From: Clostridia bacterium | GTDB taxonomy: Bacteria; Bacillota; Clostridia; Oscillospirales; Acutalibacteraceae | Assembly: GCA_017432485.1 (NCBI GenBank) | Contig: JAFRJB010000011.1 | Span: forward strand, 1 to 33,110 | Length of the DNA stretch: 33,110 nucleotides | Direction: 5' to 3' | Shown: piece by piece, positions 16,360 through 24,741 of the stretch | Layout: each line of letters opens with the position of its first letter | How positions within the stretch are numbered: the stretch's first letter is position 1 | The notes under the pieces: generated by a model | Database searches by the model: none | Seen by the model: the letters and a program-made list of their open reading frames with translations, nothing else | Told to the model about the DNA's origin: nothing | Program-made: the position numbers and the translations under genes

Positions 16360-18183
16360 ATGGCAAAAAGAGACAATTTGAGAAATATTGCAATTATTGC
16401 ACACGTTGACCACGGTAAAACCACCCTGGTCGACCAACTGCTGCGCCAAAGCGGCACCTTCCGCACCAATGAGCAGGTGCAGGACAGGGTGATGGACTCT
16501 AACGATTTGGAGCGCGAGCGCGGCATCACCATTATGTCGAAAACCACGGCAATTCGCTACGGTGAGACCAAAATCAATATTGTCGACACCCCCGGCCACG
16601 CCGATTTCGGCGGTGAGGTGGAGCGCATTTTGATGATGGTAGACGGCGTGCTGCTCTTGGTCGATGCCTTTGAGGGCTGTATGCCGCAAACGCGCTTTGT
16701 GCTTAAAAAAGCGCTGGGGCTCGGTAAAAAAGTGCTCGTAGTGGTCAATAAGGTGGACCGCGACGGCGCAAGACCGCTCGAAGTGGTCGATGAAGTGCTG
16801 GATTTATTTATTGAACTCGGTGCCGATGAAGACCAAATCGATTTCCCGGTGGTGTACGCTTCTTCGCGAGACGGTTACGCAAGCGAAGACCCCGACTGCC
16901 GCAAGGGTGATATGAAGCCGCTGCTTGATGCCATTCTCAAAGAAATCCCCGCCCCCGCAGGCGATATGGAAGGCCCCTTCCAAGTGCTGTTTTCCAATAT
17001 TGAATATGATGACTATGTCGGCAGAATCGGTGTAGGCAGAGTGGAGCGCGGCAGCATCAAAGGCGGTCAAATGGCGGTGCTGTGCCGCCGCGACGGCAGT
17101 CAACTCAATGTTAAAATCTCCAAGCTTTACCAATTTGAGGGTTTAAAGCGCGTGGAAGTCGAGAGCGCATCCTTCGGCGATTTGATTGCCGTTTCGGGTA
17201 TTGCCGATTTAAATATCGGCGAAACCGCCTGCGACCCCGACTGTGTCGAGGCGCTGCCCTTTGTGAAAATCGATGAGCCGACGATTGCCATGAATTTTAT
17301 TGTCAACGACTCCCCCTTTGCCGGCAAAGAGGGTAAATATGTGACCTCGCGCAATCTGCGCGACAGGCTCTTTAAAGAGGTGGAAACCAACATTTCCATG
17401 CGCGTGGAAGAAACCGACTCGACCGATACCTTTAAAGTGTCGGGCAGAGGGGAATTGTCGCTTTCCATTTTAATTGAAACCATGCGCCGCGAAGGCTATG
17501 AGTTTCAGGTATCGCGCCCGAAGGTTATTCTTAAAAAGGATAAAGGCGGGCAGACCTTAGAGCCGATGGAGCTGCTCATTGTCGAAGTGCCCGATGCTTA
17601 CACCGGCGCGGTGATGTCAAAACTCGGCGCGCGCAAGGGCGAACTGGTTAATATGGATGTGCGCGAAGGCGGAGCGACCCATATCGAATTTCGCATTCCC
17701 TCCCGCGGCTTAATCGGTTACCGCAGCGAGTTTTTGACCGATACCAACGGCAACGGCATTATGAACCAACTCTTTGACGGTTACGATGTTTATAAAGGCG
17801 AAATCGAGCAGCGTAAGCGCGGTTCGATTATCAGCTTTGAAACCGGAGAAACCACGGGCTACGGCTTGTGGAACACCCAGGAGAGGGGCGAACTGTTTAT
17901 CGGCCCCGGTGTGCCGGTGTATGAAGGGATGATTGTGGGCGAATGCGCCAAGAGTGAAGACATCACCTGCAATGTGTGCAAGAAAAAGCACGTCACCAAC
18001 ACCCGCGCTTCGGGCAGTGACGATGCACTGCGCCTGGTCCCGCCGCGCATTCTCTCGCTCGAGCAGAGCATGGAGTTTCTCAATGATGACGAGCTCATGG
18101 AGGTCACCCCCGAAACCATTCGCTTAAGAAAGAAAATCCTTTCCAAAGAGCTGCGTATGAAAAAGCAGTTTGGTAAGCATTAA
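16360..18183 (+). CDS. typA: Ribosome-associated GTPase TypA/BipA
   Basis: 607 residues. All G motifs are present: AHVDHGKT (14-21), RERGITI in switch [15 protein letters not shown] (G3), NKVD (G4) and YASSRDG (G5). An EF-G-like domain II and domain V follow, then the BipA-specific C-terminal domain with the [23 protein letters not shown] segment. It binds 70S ribosomes and helps large-subunit assembly and stress adaptation. The start has AAGGAA upstream. A strong terminator follows immediately, so it is the last gene of the long series. Confidence 0.96.
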   Translation: MAKRDNLRNIAIIAHVDHGKTTLVDQLLRQSGTFRTNEQVQDRVMDSNDLERERGITIMSKTTAIRYGETKINIVDTPGHADFGGEVERILMMVDGVLLLVDAFEGCMPQTRFVLKKALGLGKKVLVVVNKVDRDGARPLEVVDEVLDLFIELGADEDQIDFPVVYASSRDGYASEDPDCRKGDMKPLLDAILKEIPAPAGDMEGPFQVLFSNIEYDDYVGRIGVGRVERGSIKGGQMAVLCRRDGSQLNVKISKLYQFEGLKRVEVESASFGDLIAVSGIADLNIGETACDPDCVEALPFVKIDEPTIAMNFIVNDSPFAGKEGKYVTSRNLRDRLFKEVETNISMRVEETDSTDTFKVSGRGELSLSILIETMRREGYEFQVSRPKVILKKDKGGQTLEPMELLIVEVPDAYTGAVMSKLGARKGELVNMDVREGGATHIEFRIPSRGLIGYRSEFLTDTNGNGIMNQLFDGYDVYKGEIEQRKRGSIISFETGETTGYGLWNTQERGELFIGPGVPVYEGMIVGECAKSEDITCNVCKKKHVTNTRASGSDDALRLVPPRILSLEQSMEFLNDDELMEVTPETIRLRKKILSKELRMKKQFGKH

Positions 18184-18185
18184 AA

Positions 18186-18209
18186 AAAGAGCCGTGAGGC
18201 TCTTTTTTT
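18186..18209 (+). terminator. Terminator of typA
   Basis: AGAGCC (18188-18193) pairs with GGCTCT (18198-18203) around GTGA, followed by a run of six T. It lies directly after the typA stop. Confidence 0.9.
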
Positions 18210-18221
18210 AATGCTTTTAGC

Positions 18222-18350
18222 AATCGGCGGTCAGCGCGGTTGCCCTTCCTCGTTTGCGTTAGCAAACATATCTCATTTTGCAAAGCAAAATATATCGCAA
18301 CGCAGTTATGTCGCGCCGATTTGTGGCATATCGCGTAGCGCTTGCGCTAC
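18222..18350. repeat. Cluster of nested palindromes
   Basis: Three perfect small hairpins lie in a row: GTTTGCgttaGCAAAC (18252-18267), ATTTTGCaaaGCAAAAT (18275-18291) and GTAGCGcttgCGCTAC (18335-18350). The first two are enclosed by inverted arms AATCGGCG (18222-18229) and CGCCGATT (18314-18321). No coding frame runs through. It looks like an intergenic palindromic repeat element between convergent typA and fba. Confidence 0.5.
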
Positions 18351-18358
18351 TATACAAT

Positions 18359-18412
18359 CGGGTGCGGGTGTCCCGCCCATAATTATTCATTATTCACTAT
18401 TCATTCTTCATT
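18359..18412 (+). repeat. Hairpin plus heptamer array B (ATTATTC units)
   Basis: GCGGGtgtCCCGC (18364-18376) sits inside CGGGTGCGGGTGTCCCGCCC. Three bases later come four 7-bp units, ATTATTC, ATTATTC, ACTATTC and ATTCTTC (18382-18409), plus a partial ATT. The hairpin module recurs almost exactly at 30855-30874. Confidence 0.7.
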
Positions 18413-18439
18413 AAAAAAAGCCCCGGTGGGGCTTTTTTT
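18413..18439 (-). terminator. Terminator of fba (bidirectional)
   Basis: AGCCCC (18419-18424) pairs with GGGGCT (18428-18433) around GGT and is flanked by A and T runs. It begins at the fba stop codon itself. Confidence 0.88.
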
Positions 18440-19376
18440 AGTTGGCTGCGCCTGTTGAACCGAATACCACATCGATTTTGTGCTCGACAACCTCTTGAAT
18501 GAGGTCTCTTGCGGGGGTGAGGTACTGGCGCGGGTCAAAGTGCTTCGGGTTTTCGGCAAAGTGCTTTCTGAGCGCTGCGGTCATCGCGATGCGAATATCG
18601 GAGTCTACATTGACTTTGCACACTGCCATGCCGGCCGCCTTGCGCAGCATATCTTCGGGAATGCCGATAGCATCGGGCATTTCGCCGCCGAACTCGTTAA
18701 TAATTTTGATGTGCTCCTGGTTAACGCTCGAAGCGCCGTGAAGCACAATCGGGAACCCGGGCAGTCTCTTTTCGATTTCTTCTAAAATATCAAATCTCAA
18801 CTGCGGTTTTTGACCGGGCTTAAATTTGTAAGCGCCGTGGCTGGTGCCGATGGCGATTGCAAGAGAATCCACACCGGTGCGGGTGACAAAATCTTCTACC
18901 TGCTCGGGTTTGGTGTAGGAAGCATCTTCTGCCGAAACATTCACTTCGTCTTCCACACCGGCAAGGGTGCCGAGCTCGCCTTCGACCGTGACGCCGTGCG
19001 CGTGGGCATAGTCGACCACTTTCTTGGTCAGGGCGATGTTTTCTTCATAAGGTAAGGAAGAACCGTCAATCATCACGGAGGTAAAACCGCCGTCAATGCA
19101 GGATTTACAGGTTTCAAAATCGGGACCGTGGTCCAGGTGCAGGGCAATCGGCAAATCGGTTTCATCCGCCGCCGCTTTGACCATGGCGACTAAGTAGTCG
19201 TGAGAAGCGTATTTCCGGGCGCCTGCAGAGCACTGCAAAATCACGGGAGCATTGAGCTTCTTGGCTGCGCGGGTGATACCCTGAATAATTTCCATATTGT
19301 TGATATTGAAAGCACCGATGGCATAGCCGCCTTTGTAGGCTTTCTCAAACATTTCTTTTGTGGTTACGAGTGGCAT
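18438..19376 (-). CDS. fba: Class II fructose-bisphosphate aldolase
   Basis: 312 residues, a zinc TIM barrel. HLDHG (80-84) supplies catalytic Asp82 and zinc ligand His83. EGELG provides the conserved glutamates, GTSHGAYK the phosphate loop with a second His, and LHGASS the third zinc His. NVDSDIR binds the substrate phosphate. It splits fructose-1,6-bisphosphate into DHAP and glyceraldehyde-3-phosphate in glycolysis. It is a single-gene transcript: its own promoter lies upstream, AGGAG precedes the ATG, and a terminator starts at the stop. Confidence 0.96.
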   Translation of the reverse strand: MPLVTTKEMFEKAYKGGYAIGAFNINNMEIIQGITRAAKKLNAPVILQCSAGARKYASHDYLVAMVKAAADETDLPIALHLDHGPDFETCKSCIDGGFTSVMIDGSSLPYEENIALTKKVVDYAHAHGVTVEGELGTLAGVEDEVNVSAEDASYTKPEQVEDFVTRTGVDSLAIAIGTSHGAYKFKPGQKPQLRFDILEEIEKRLPGFPIVLHGASSVNQEHIKIINEFGGEMPDAIGIPEDMLRKAAGMAVCKVNVDSDIRIAMTAALRKHFAENPKHFDPRQYLTPARDLIQEVVEHKIDVVFGSTGAAN

Positions 19377-19408
19377 ATTGTATCTCCTTTTTTAAATTTA
19401 TTATACCT

Positions 19409-19437
19409 ATTATATCGGATTTGAGCGCATATTACAA
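19409..19437 (-). promoter_or_regulatory. fba promoter
   Basis: On the minus strand TTGTAA (19432-19437), a 17-bp spacer and TATAAT (19409-19414). A second TATAAT-like hexamer lies about 10 bp nearer the gene. The rest of the gap to 19612 holds a TTTTGGC...GCCAAAA hairpin near 19470-19492 and nothing else I can name. Confidence 0.75.
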
Positions 19438-19586
19438 TACGCAAATTTACTCTTTTTACCGCCGTTTTGGCAGGCGGCAGCGCCAAAAGTTATCAACAAT
19501 CGAAGTTTGCCCGAATTTGTTGAAAACTCCCGCTTTTTGTGTACCGACAGGCTTTTTAAGCTGCACTTTTCAATGTTATAAACAAA

Positions 19587-19612
19587 GTTTTCAACATTTT
19601 GATGTTTAAAAC
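19587..19612 (-). terminator. Possible weak terminator of the SDR operon
   Basis: GTTTTCAACAT (19587-19597) and ATGTTTAAAAC (19602-19612) form an imperfect AT-rich hairpin right after the stop at 19613. Only TTTGTT follows on the minus strand, so termination strength is doubtful. Confidence 0.4.
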
Positions 19613-20599
19613 TCACTCTTTTTCTTCTACCGGAGCCAAGATAAAGGCGCTGTTGATTTGCGCGATACCGCCTTTAGAGAGGGTAAATTGCTCTTTGTCC
19701 CCGCTGCCGGAAAAGTTACCCTGCGGAGTGAGCACCTGCAGCTTAAATTTGGTCGCGGCAATGTATTCGAGCGCATCCAAATCGTTGACATAGTCTTCCG
19801 AAGAAATGTTGCTTTTGATATAGGTCATGCGGTAGGTGAATTTATCGACATCGCGGGTGATGTATTTGGGTTTGAAATATTGCTCATACAGCGTTTGAAG
19901 CAGCTGCGCCTGCATGGTGTAGGTGGCATCTTTTCCGCCATCCCATTCATCAAAGAGCATCAGTTTAACAAAGGTGTCAAAGCTCAGCTCCTGTTTGCCC
20001 GCTTTGAGCGAAACGGTGTAGTTAGTGGTCGAAAACTGCAAATCCTGCGGCACATCGAACTGCACTCCTTTGCCGAGCTCCGTTAAAAAGAACTTGTAGC
20101 CGTTTTGTGTCGCGCACAGGTAAGCATCAAAATCGATATCGAGCATGCGCTCGAGCACATATTCGATTTGGGTTACGCCGCCCATACTGAATTCTTCTTT
20201 GAGCGTTTTGCCGCCGGCATCCACGGTTTGCAGCGGCAGTGACACAAAGGACGTGACATTGTCGCTCATATTGATGCCGACCATAAAGATGTTGTAGATT
20301 TCGCTCTCGCCGGGGGAAGTGACGGCGATTAAGACATTCTTTTTACCGTCAACATTTTTCACGGGAACGGTTTCGGTTTCTTCCTCAGTGGTCGCTTCGG
20401 TGGTCTCGCCGATAAACATATTGGTAAACGAGCCGTATTTATAATCAATAAAGAAATAGGTACCGATCATTACGGCGACAATGACAATGAGCAGGGCAAA
20501 TACAATGCGCTTGGAGGTCGGGTCAAAGCCTTTCTGCGGGTCGTTAAACCCGGTTGAGGAGCTGCGTTTATTCTTGATCTTGTTCTTGTTCTTCTTCAT
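19613..20599 (-). CDS. Degenerate LytR-CpsA-Psr (LCP)-like membrane protein
   Basis: 328 residues. A basic N-terminus precedes one membrane segment (about 31-51) and a Thr/Glu-rich linker. From residue 80 on, the outline of an LCP domain is visible: VLIAVTS, GINMSDNVTSFVSLPLQT (108-125), MGGVTQIEYVLERMLDIDFDAYL, and GKGVQFDVPQDL. LCP enzymes transfer polyprenyl-linked glycans to the cell wall with Arg and Asp residues that hold pyrophosphate. The usual R-S-D-T is E100-I-Y-N here, P-R-D-T is P-L123-Q-T, and the later Arg-rich RxR/RQQ region has no arginine. It is therefore probably non-catalytic. It overlaps the upstream gene by 32 bases. Confidence 0.7.
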   Translation of the reverse strand: MKKNKNKIKNKRSSSTGFNDPQKGFDPTSKRIVFALLIVIVAVMIGTYFFIDYKYGSFTNMFIGETTEATTEEETETVPVKNVDGKKNVLIAVTSPGESEIYNIFMVGINMSDNVTSFVSLPLQTVDAGGKTLKEEFSMGGVTQIEYVLERMLDIDFDAYLCATQNGYKFFLTELGKGVQFDVPQDLQFSTTNYTVSLKAGKQELSFDTFVKLMLFDEWDGGKDATYTMQAQLLQTLYEQYFKPKYITRDVDKFTYRMTYIKSNISSEDYVNDLDALEYIAATKFKLQVLTPQGNFSGSGDKEQFTLSKGGIAQINSAFILAPVEEKE

Positions 20600-21173
20600 T
20601 TTGTTTTCCCTTTAGTGTTTTTCTTAACAGCGCGATGCCGCAGCCGATGCCGGCAGCACCTGCCGCGTAGGCGGCAAAGCGCAGGTAGATTTTTCCGTCG
20701 GCATACGCCGCTTCAAACAGCGCCGCGAAGAGGCCGGTCGGTTTTTCAAAGCAATAGGTTCTGCCGTCGCGCGCCAAATAGGTGTAGCGCTCTACGCTCG
20801 TTTGAATGACAGCGTGGTTGGTAATGCCGGGGCTTACATTCTCTTTATTGGCGTGGGCGGAGTAGACCGAAAAAGAGGTTTCCTGCTCGTAGTAAATGCT
20901 CGCGTTGCGGTAGACAATGTAATAGTGAATAGAATGCCCTTTTTCATTATTAAAGTAGTCGTAACTGGTAATATCGCGCATCAGGACATGCGAGTATTGG
21001 TAATGCAGCAGCCCCTTGTTTTCAAGCCAAAACGGGTACTGCGTGCGAAAGAGAACCGCCGTCACAATCAGCGCGACACCTGCCGCAAGCAGGAGAATAC
21101 TAAGCAGAATGCGGCGCGTTCGCTTTCTTTCTTTATCGTAGGTTTCTACAAGTTGTTTGGTGTTTTCATCCAT
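20568..21173 (-). CDS. Two-TM protein of unknown function
   Basis: 201 residues. Membrane segments lie at about 21-42 and 164-185, with an extracytoplasmic domain of about 120 residues between them containing several Tyr-rich strands (SYDYFNNEKGHSIHYYIVYR). The cytoplasmic tail ends in Glu, Gln and Asp (EEEQEQDQE). No family is recognised. It overlaps the metallophosphoesterase by 8 bases and the LCP-like gene by 32, so it is firmly inside the operon and probably works at the same membrane site. Confidence 0.65.
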   Translation of the reverse strand: MDENTKQLVETYDKERKRTRRILLSILLLAAGVALIVTAVLFRTQYPFWLENKGLLHYQYSHVLMRDITSYDYFNNEKGHSIHYYIVYRNASIYYEQETSFSVYSAHANKENVSPGITNHAVIQTSVERYTYLARDGRTYCFEKPTGLFAALFEAAYADGKIYLRFAAYAAGAAGIGCGIALLRKTLKGKQNEEEQEQDQE

Positions 21174-22467
21174 GTTGTTGTGCCTTTTCCTGCTCTTCGT
21201 TGAGCACTTGCATCGTTACTTCTTCTTTGCCCTCAAAAGCATACTTTTCCTGATAATAATTTTCGGGGGTGACTTCTAAAGTGCCGTCGGGCTTGCAGTT
21301 TAAAACGGTACAGCCGCGCTGCGCGCCCAGCTTTTGAATGTTTTTATACACTAAGCAGTCGCAGGAGAGCCCGTAGGTTAAGCGAATGCCCATATAGCGC
21401 AGCGAGAAGTTGTTGGTGTGGTCGTGACCGCAGAAGATGCTGTCGGTCGAGCCGTATTCCATCACCGCTTCAAAGAGGTTGTCGGGTTCATCGCTGCAGT
21501 AGATATAGGGCGACTCTTCTTCGCCCATATAGCCGTAGAGGTACTCTGTCGTGGCGGTGTTTCGGTAGCCGTTTTGGCGGTAATCTTCCCAGGCGATTTT
21601 GTATTCCTCAATCGGAATGTGGAAAAACAGCGAGGATTTAACAATGCTGAAGTTCTTGGAATACGTACTGCGTTTTGTTAAATCGGCAGTTGCGGCAATC
21701 GCCTGTTTGTTGAGTTCCGTGAAGTTGTTGACAAGGTTTTTATACCACTCAATTTGGTCTTGGTGAATGTTGTCGTAGGCTTCGCCCAAGCCCCAGCGGT
21801 CATCCGCTTTATAGGCGTGAGAGTCTAAAAGGATAAGGGAGCGGATAATCACCCCGTCGCTGTTTTTGACATTAATGGCATAGTTGCCCTCGCCCGAAAC
21901 CGATTCACTGCCGCGCTGAAACAGGCAGTACTCGCTGCAGCCTTCCAGCCGCTCGGCGAGCGCACTTTCCTTAAGATACGCCATTCCCTGGTATTCGTGG
22001 TTGCCGAAGGTGTAAGCCCAGTAAACGCCCAGGCGGTTCATCAAACCGGCAAAGACTTTGAGTTCATTGGCGTTATTAAACGTGCCGCTGCGCGGCACCG
22101 GAAAAAACGCATCGCCTGTGACAATCACCAAATCGGGTTTTTCGGCGCGCACCATCGTTTCGACCGTTTGAATAACCTGTTTGTCGTTGCTGCGGGTCAA
22201 GAAGCCGGCGCCCAGGTGAATGTCGCTAAGCTGCATAACTTTTAACTCTCTGTCAGTCGTAAAGGTGTAGCAGCCGGTTGCGTCATCCATTTGGGGTTTG
22301 AGCTGTTTTTCGATGGTTACCGGTTCAATCGCGTTGACCTGCTTCATATCCAGCGCCGTGCAAACGGTATTGGCACCGGCAATGAGCGCCGCTATGGCAA
22401 GCGGGACGCACAGCACCCACAGCAGAATTTTAAGCGGCAGGCGCATTTTTTTCTTTTGCTTAGCCAT
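21166..22467 (-). CDS. Membrane-anchored calcineurin-like metallophosphoesterase
   Basis: 433 residues. A basic start is followed by one membrane segment (about 12-33). The phosphoesterase domain has all metal motifs: D82-I-H84 in LSDIHLG, GD at 118-119, GNHE at 155-158, and GHDH near residue 350 followed by the late GLSCDC region. These bind two metals and hydrolyse phosphoesters. The substrate is unknown; the membrane anchor suggests a lipid-linked or extracytoplasmic phosphate compound. It overlaps the SDR gene by 8 bases and the next gene by 8. Confidence 0.87.
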   Translation of the reverse strand: MAKQKKKMRLPLKILLWVLCVPLAIAALIAGANTVCTALDMKQVNAIEPVTIEKQLKPQMDDATGCYTFTTDRELKVMQLSDIHLGAGFLTRSNDKQVIQTVETMVRAEKPDLVIVTGDAFFPVPRSGTFNNANELKVFAGLMNRLGVYWAYTFGNHEYQGMAYLKESALAERLEGCSEYCLFQRGSESVSGEGNYAINVKNSDGVIIRSLILLDSHAYKADDRWGLGEAYDNIHQDQIEWYKNLVNNFTELNKQAIAATADLTKRSTYSKNFSIVKSSLFFHIPIEEYKIAWEDYRQNGYRNTATTEYLYGYMGEEESPYIYCSDEPDNLFEAVMEYGSTDSIFCGHDHTNNFSLRYMGIRLTYGLSCDCLVYKNIQKLGAQRGCTVLNCKPDGTLEVTPENYYQEKYAFEGKEEVTMQVLNEEQEKAQQHG

Positions 22468-23182
22468 TTAAAAAGCCTCCGTCTACCGTGATGGTCTGCC
22501 CGGTAATAAAGGCGGCATCCACACTCAGTAAGAATTTGACGGTTTTGGCAATATCCGCGCCCGTACCCAGTCGCGCAAGCGGGGTGGCGCAGCGCAGGTT
22601 TTCGGTTTCCTCCGCCGAAAGATTGGCGTTCATCGGTGTGTCAATCACACCGGGTGCAATACAGTTGACACGGATGCCGCTGGGGCCGAGTTCACCGGCA
22701 AGCGCCTGTGTCAGAGAAATCAGCGCCGCTTTACTCGCGGAATACAGCGCTTCCGTGGCAGCGCCTTTAATGCCCCAGATAGAAGAAATATTAATAATAT
22801 TGCCGCTGCGCTGTGAGAGCATATACGGCACGGCGCGCGCAGAGGCTTTATAGGCGGCACCGAAATTGATTGCCATCACGCGGTCTGCCGTGGCATCATC
22901 GATACACTGAAAACATTTGGAAACGGAAACACCGGCGTTATTAATGAGCGCATCGGCGCCGCCGTCAAAAATCTCCGCCGCATAGGCAAAGAGGTTGTCC
23001 AGCGCGGTGCTGTCGGTCAAATCCGCTTGAAAACAGTAAGCGTTTTCATAGCGGCTGCAAAACTCCTTTGCCACATCTTCGGATTCATAGTAGCAAATAA
23101 GCACTTTGTCGCCGCGGCGCAGCAACTCTTCACTGATGGCGCGCCCGATGCCGCCGGCGCCGCCTGTCACAATCACTTTCAT
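22460..23182 (-). CDS. SDR-family oxidoreductase (FabG-like)
   Basis: 240 residues from the ATG at 23182, which places the Rossmann strand at the N-terminus as usual; an upstream in-frame start at 23233 would add 17 non-conserved residues. TGGAGGIG (6-13) binds the cofactor, and NNAG is at 81-84. The catalytic tetrad is Asn106, Ser134, Tyr147 and Lys151. The C-terminus GQTITVDGGFLNG is typical of 3-oxoacyl-ACP reductase-like enzymes. No Arg at the end of strand 2 is evident, so NADH versus NADPH is open. It is the first gene of the four-gene operon and has its own promoter at about 23321-23349. Confidence 0.9.
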   Translation of the reverse strand: MKVIVTGGAGGIGRAISEELLRRGDKVLICYYESEDVAKEFCSRYENAYCFQADLTDSTALDNLFAYAAEIFDGGADALINNAGVSVSKCFQCIDDATADRVMAINFGAAYKASARAVPYMLSQRSGNIINISSIWGIKGAATEALYSASKAALISLTQALAGELGPSGIRVNCIAPGVIDTPMNANLSAEETENLRCATPLARLGTGADIAKTVKFLLSVDAAFITGQTITVDGGFLNG

Positions 23183-23320
23183 AAAAACCGTAGCCTTTCC
23201 GCCTGCATTTTTACCCGCGCGCCCCGCAGGCACAGCGGCGCGAAGGAACCAAAATCCACTAATTTACAATTTATTCACAGAATTTTCATTTTAAAGTATT
23301 ATAATAAATAATACAAACCT

Positions 23321-23349
23321 ATTATATATGAAGTTTTTTCAAATTACAA
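23321..23349 (-). promoter_or_regulatory. Promoter of the SDR operon
   Basis: On the minus strand TTGTAA (23344-23349), 17 bp, TATAAT (23321-23326). The hexamers and spacing are identical to the fba promoter. The leader to the chosen ATG is about 130 bases. Confidence 0.7.
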
Positions 23350-23460
23350 TCCGTTCATAACAAGTTCTTAGACAATTTGACTAAATATCCAAAAAAATCC
23401 GCTTACTACATATTGTGTGGCAGTCGGATTTTATCCACAATAATTAGGCTGACTTCATAT
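23326..23460. other. Inverted repeats in the divergent intergenic region
   Basis: ATATGAAGT (23326-23334) is repeated inverted as ACTTCATAT (23452-23460). Inside, AAAATCCG (23394-23401) pairs with CGGATTTT (23425-23432). The region lies between two divergent promoters and could be an operator or an old element. The rest of 23183-23625 is AT-rich leader with no gene. Confidence 0.35.
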
Positions 23461-23497
23461 TTTATACAAAAAGATGTAAAAAAACAACTCTTTTTAC

Positions 23498-23526
23498 TTG
23501 CATTTTGCTAAATACTATGGTAAAAT
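23498..23526 (+). promoter_or_regulatory. Promoter of the regulator-ftsEX-M23 operon
   Basis: TTGCAT (23498-23503), a 17-bp spacer, then TAAAAT (23521-23526) preceded by TGG, which forms an extended -10. The first start codon is 100 bases downstream. Confidence 0.72.
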
Positions 23527-23625
23527 TCACATACGAAGTGAAAAGTTTTTGTTCATATTGTTTATGTGCAAAATCACGAAAGACCCGAAAGCTTCCGAAT
23601 TTTAACGAGTTAGGGGGAAAAGAGT

Positions 23626-24711
23626 TTGTCTAACAGAATTTTCCAGGGAATTATTCACCAAATGAAAGATGCCGCGGGCGCTACCGTCGGCGTGATTGAT
23701 GAAGCCGGTGTGGTGGTTTCCTGCAGTGACCTCGGCAAAATCGGTGAGATTAATACTGCCAATCCCGAAAAGATTTTCGGGAGCGACGGTGTGAGCGTTG
23801 TCGGCAACTACACCTACCGCAATTTCGGCTCCGTTTCCAAAGCGGAATACGCCGTGTTTGTGGAGGGCACCGATGAAGGCGCAAAGAAAAACGCCTGCAT
23901 TATCGCCGTGGCGTTAAGCAACATCAAGCAGTTGTATGATGAAAAACACGACAGAAGCAACTTTATTAAGAATGTTATTTTAGATAATATCCTTCCGGGC
24001 GATATCTATTTGAAAGCGCGCGAACTGCACTTTAACAATGAAGTCTCTCACGCGGTGCTTTTAATCAGAACGCCCGTTAAGAGTGATATCTCGGTGTTTG
24101 ATGCCATTCAAAACCTTTTCCCCGACAGAAATAAAGATTTTGTGGTCAGTGTCAATGAAACGGATATTGCGCTCATTAAAGAAGTCAATACCGCCGTTTC
24201 TTTCAAAGAGTTGGAAGAGCTGGCATCGACCATTTGCGAAACGGTTCAAAAAGAGTTCGGCATCAAGATTGTGATAGGTATCGGCTCTTGTGTGATCGGC
24301 ATCAAAAATCTTGCCTCTTCCTTTAGAGAGAGCCAGGTGGCACTGGAAGTAATGAAAGTGTTTGATACCGAGAAAAACATCGTCAGCTATAACAACCTGG
24401 GCATTGCCCGCTTGATTTATCAGCTGCCGACCACCCTGTGCGAAATGTTCTTAAATGAAGTGATGAAGAAGGGCTCTTTAGATTCACTCGATCAGGAAAC
24501 ACTGTTGACCATTCAAAAGTTCTTTGAAAACAACCTCAATGTTTCCGAAACCTCCAGAAGACTGTTTGTGCACAGAAACACCCTTGTTTACAGAGTGGAA
24601 AAAATCAAGAAACTTACCGGTTTGGATTTGCGCGAGTTCGATGATGCTATCGTATTTAAAGTAGCTTTAATGGTCAAGAAATATCTTGATTCCAATCCGG
24701 TCAAATATTAA
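23626..24711 (+). CDS. CdaR/PucR-type transcriptional regulator
   Basis: 361 residues from a TTG start with AGGGGG 8 bases upstream. Residues 1-115 resemble the sugar-diacid recognition (Diacid_rec) sensor: QMKDAAGATVGVIDEAGVVVSCSD and then AVFVEGTDEGAKKNACIIAVALSNIK. The middle (about 130-280) is the GGDEF-like linker of this family. The C-terminus (about 298-350) is the PucR-type helix-turn-helix, with NVSETSRRLFVHRNTLVYRV. Relatives activate carbohydrate-diacid or purine genes. Here the gene lies 30 bases before ftsE with no promoter between, so it is in the operon and may control it. The ligand is unknown. Confidence 0.85.
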   Translation: MSNRIFQGIIHQMKDAAGATVGVIDEAGVVVSCSDLGKIGEINTANPEKIFGSDGVSVVGNYTYRNFGSVSKAEYAVFVEGTDEGAKKNACIIAVALSNIKQLYDEKHDRSNFIKNVILDNILPGDIYLKARELHFNNEVSHAVLLIRTPVKSDISVFDAIQNLFPDRNKDFVVSVNETDIALIKEVNTAVSFKELEELASTICETVQKEFGIKIVIGIGSCVIGIKNLASSFRESQVALEVMKVFDTEKNIVSYNNLGIARLIYQLPTTLCEMFLNEVMKKGSLDSLDQETLLTIQKFFENNLNVSETSRRLFVHRNTLVYRVEKIKKLTGLDLREFDDAIVFKVALMVKKYLDSNPVKY

Positions 24712-24741
24712 AATTCAGGCAAATAAAAGGGAGAACATATT

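Noticed and set aside
23527..23625. Riboswitch in the leader of the CdaR-like gene
   Set aside because: No recognised aptamer pattern or terminator/antiterminator pair could be made out by eye.
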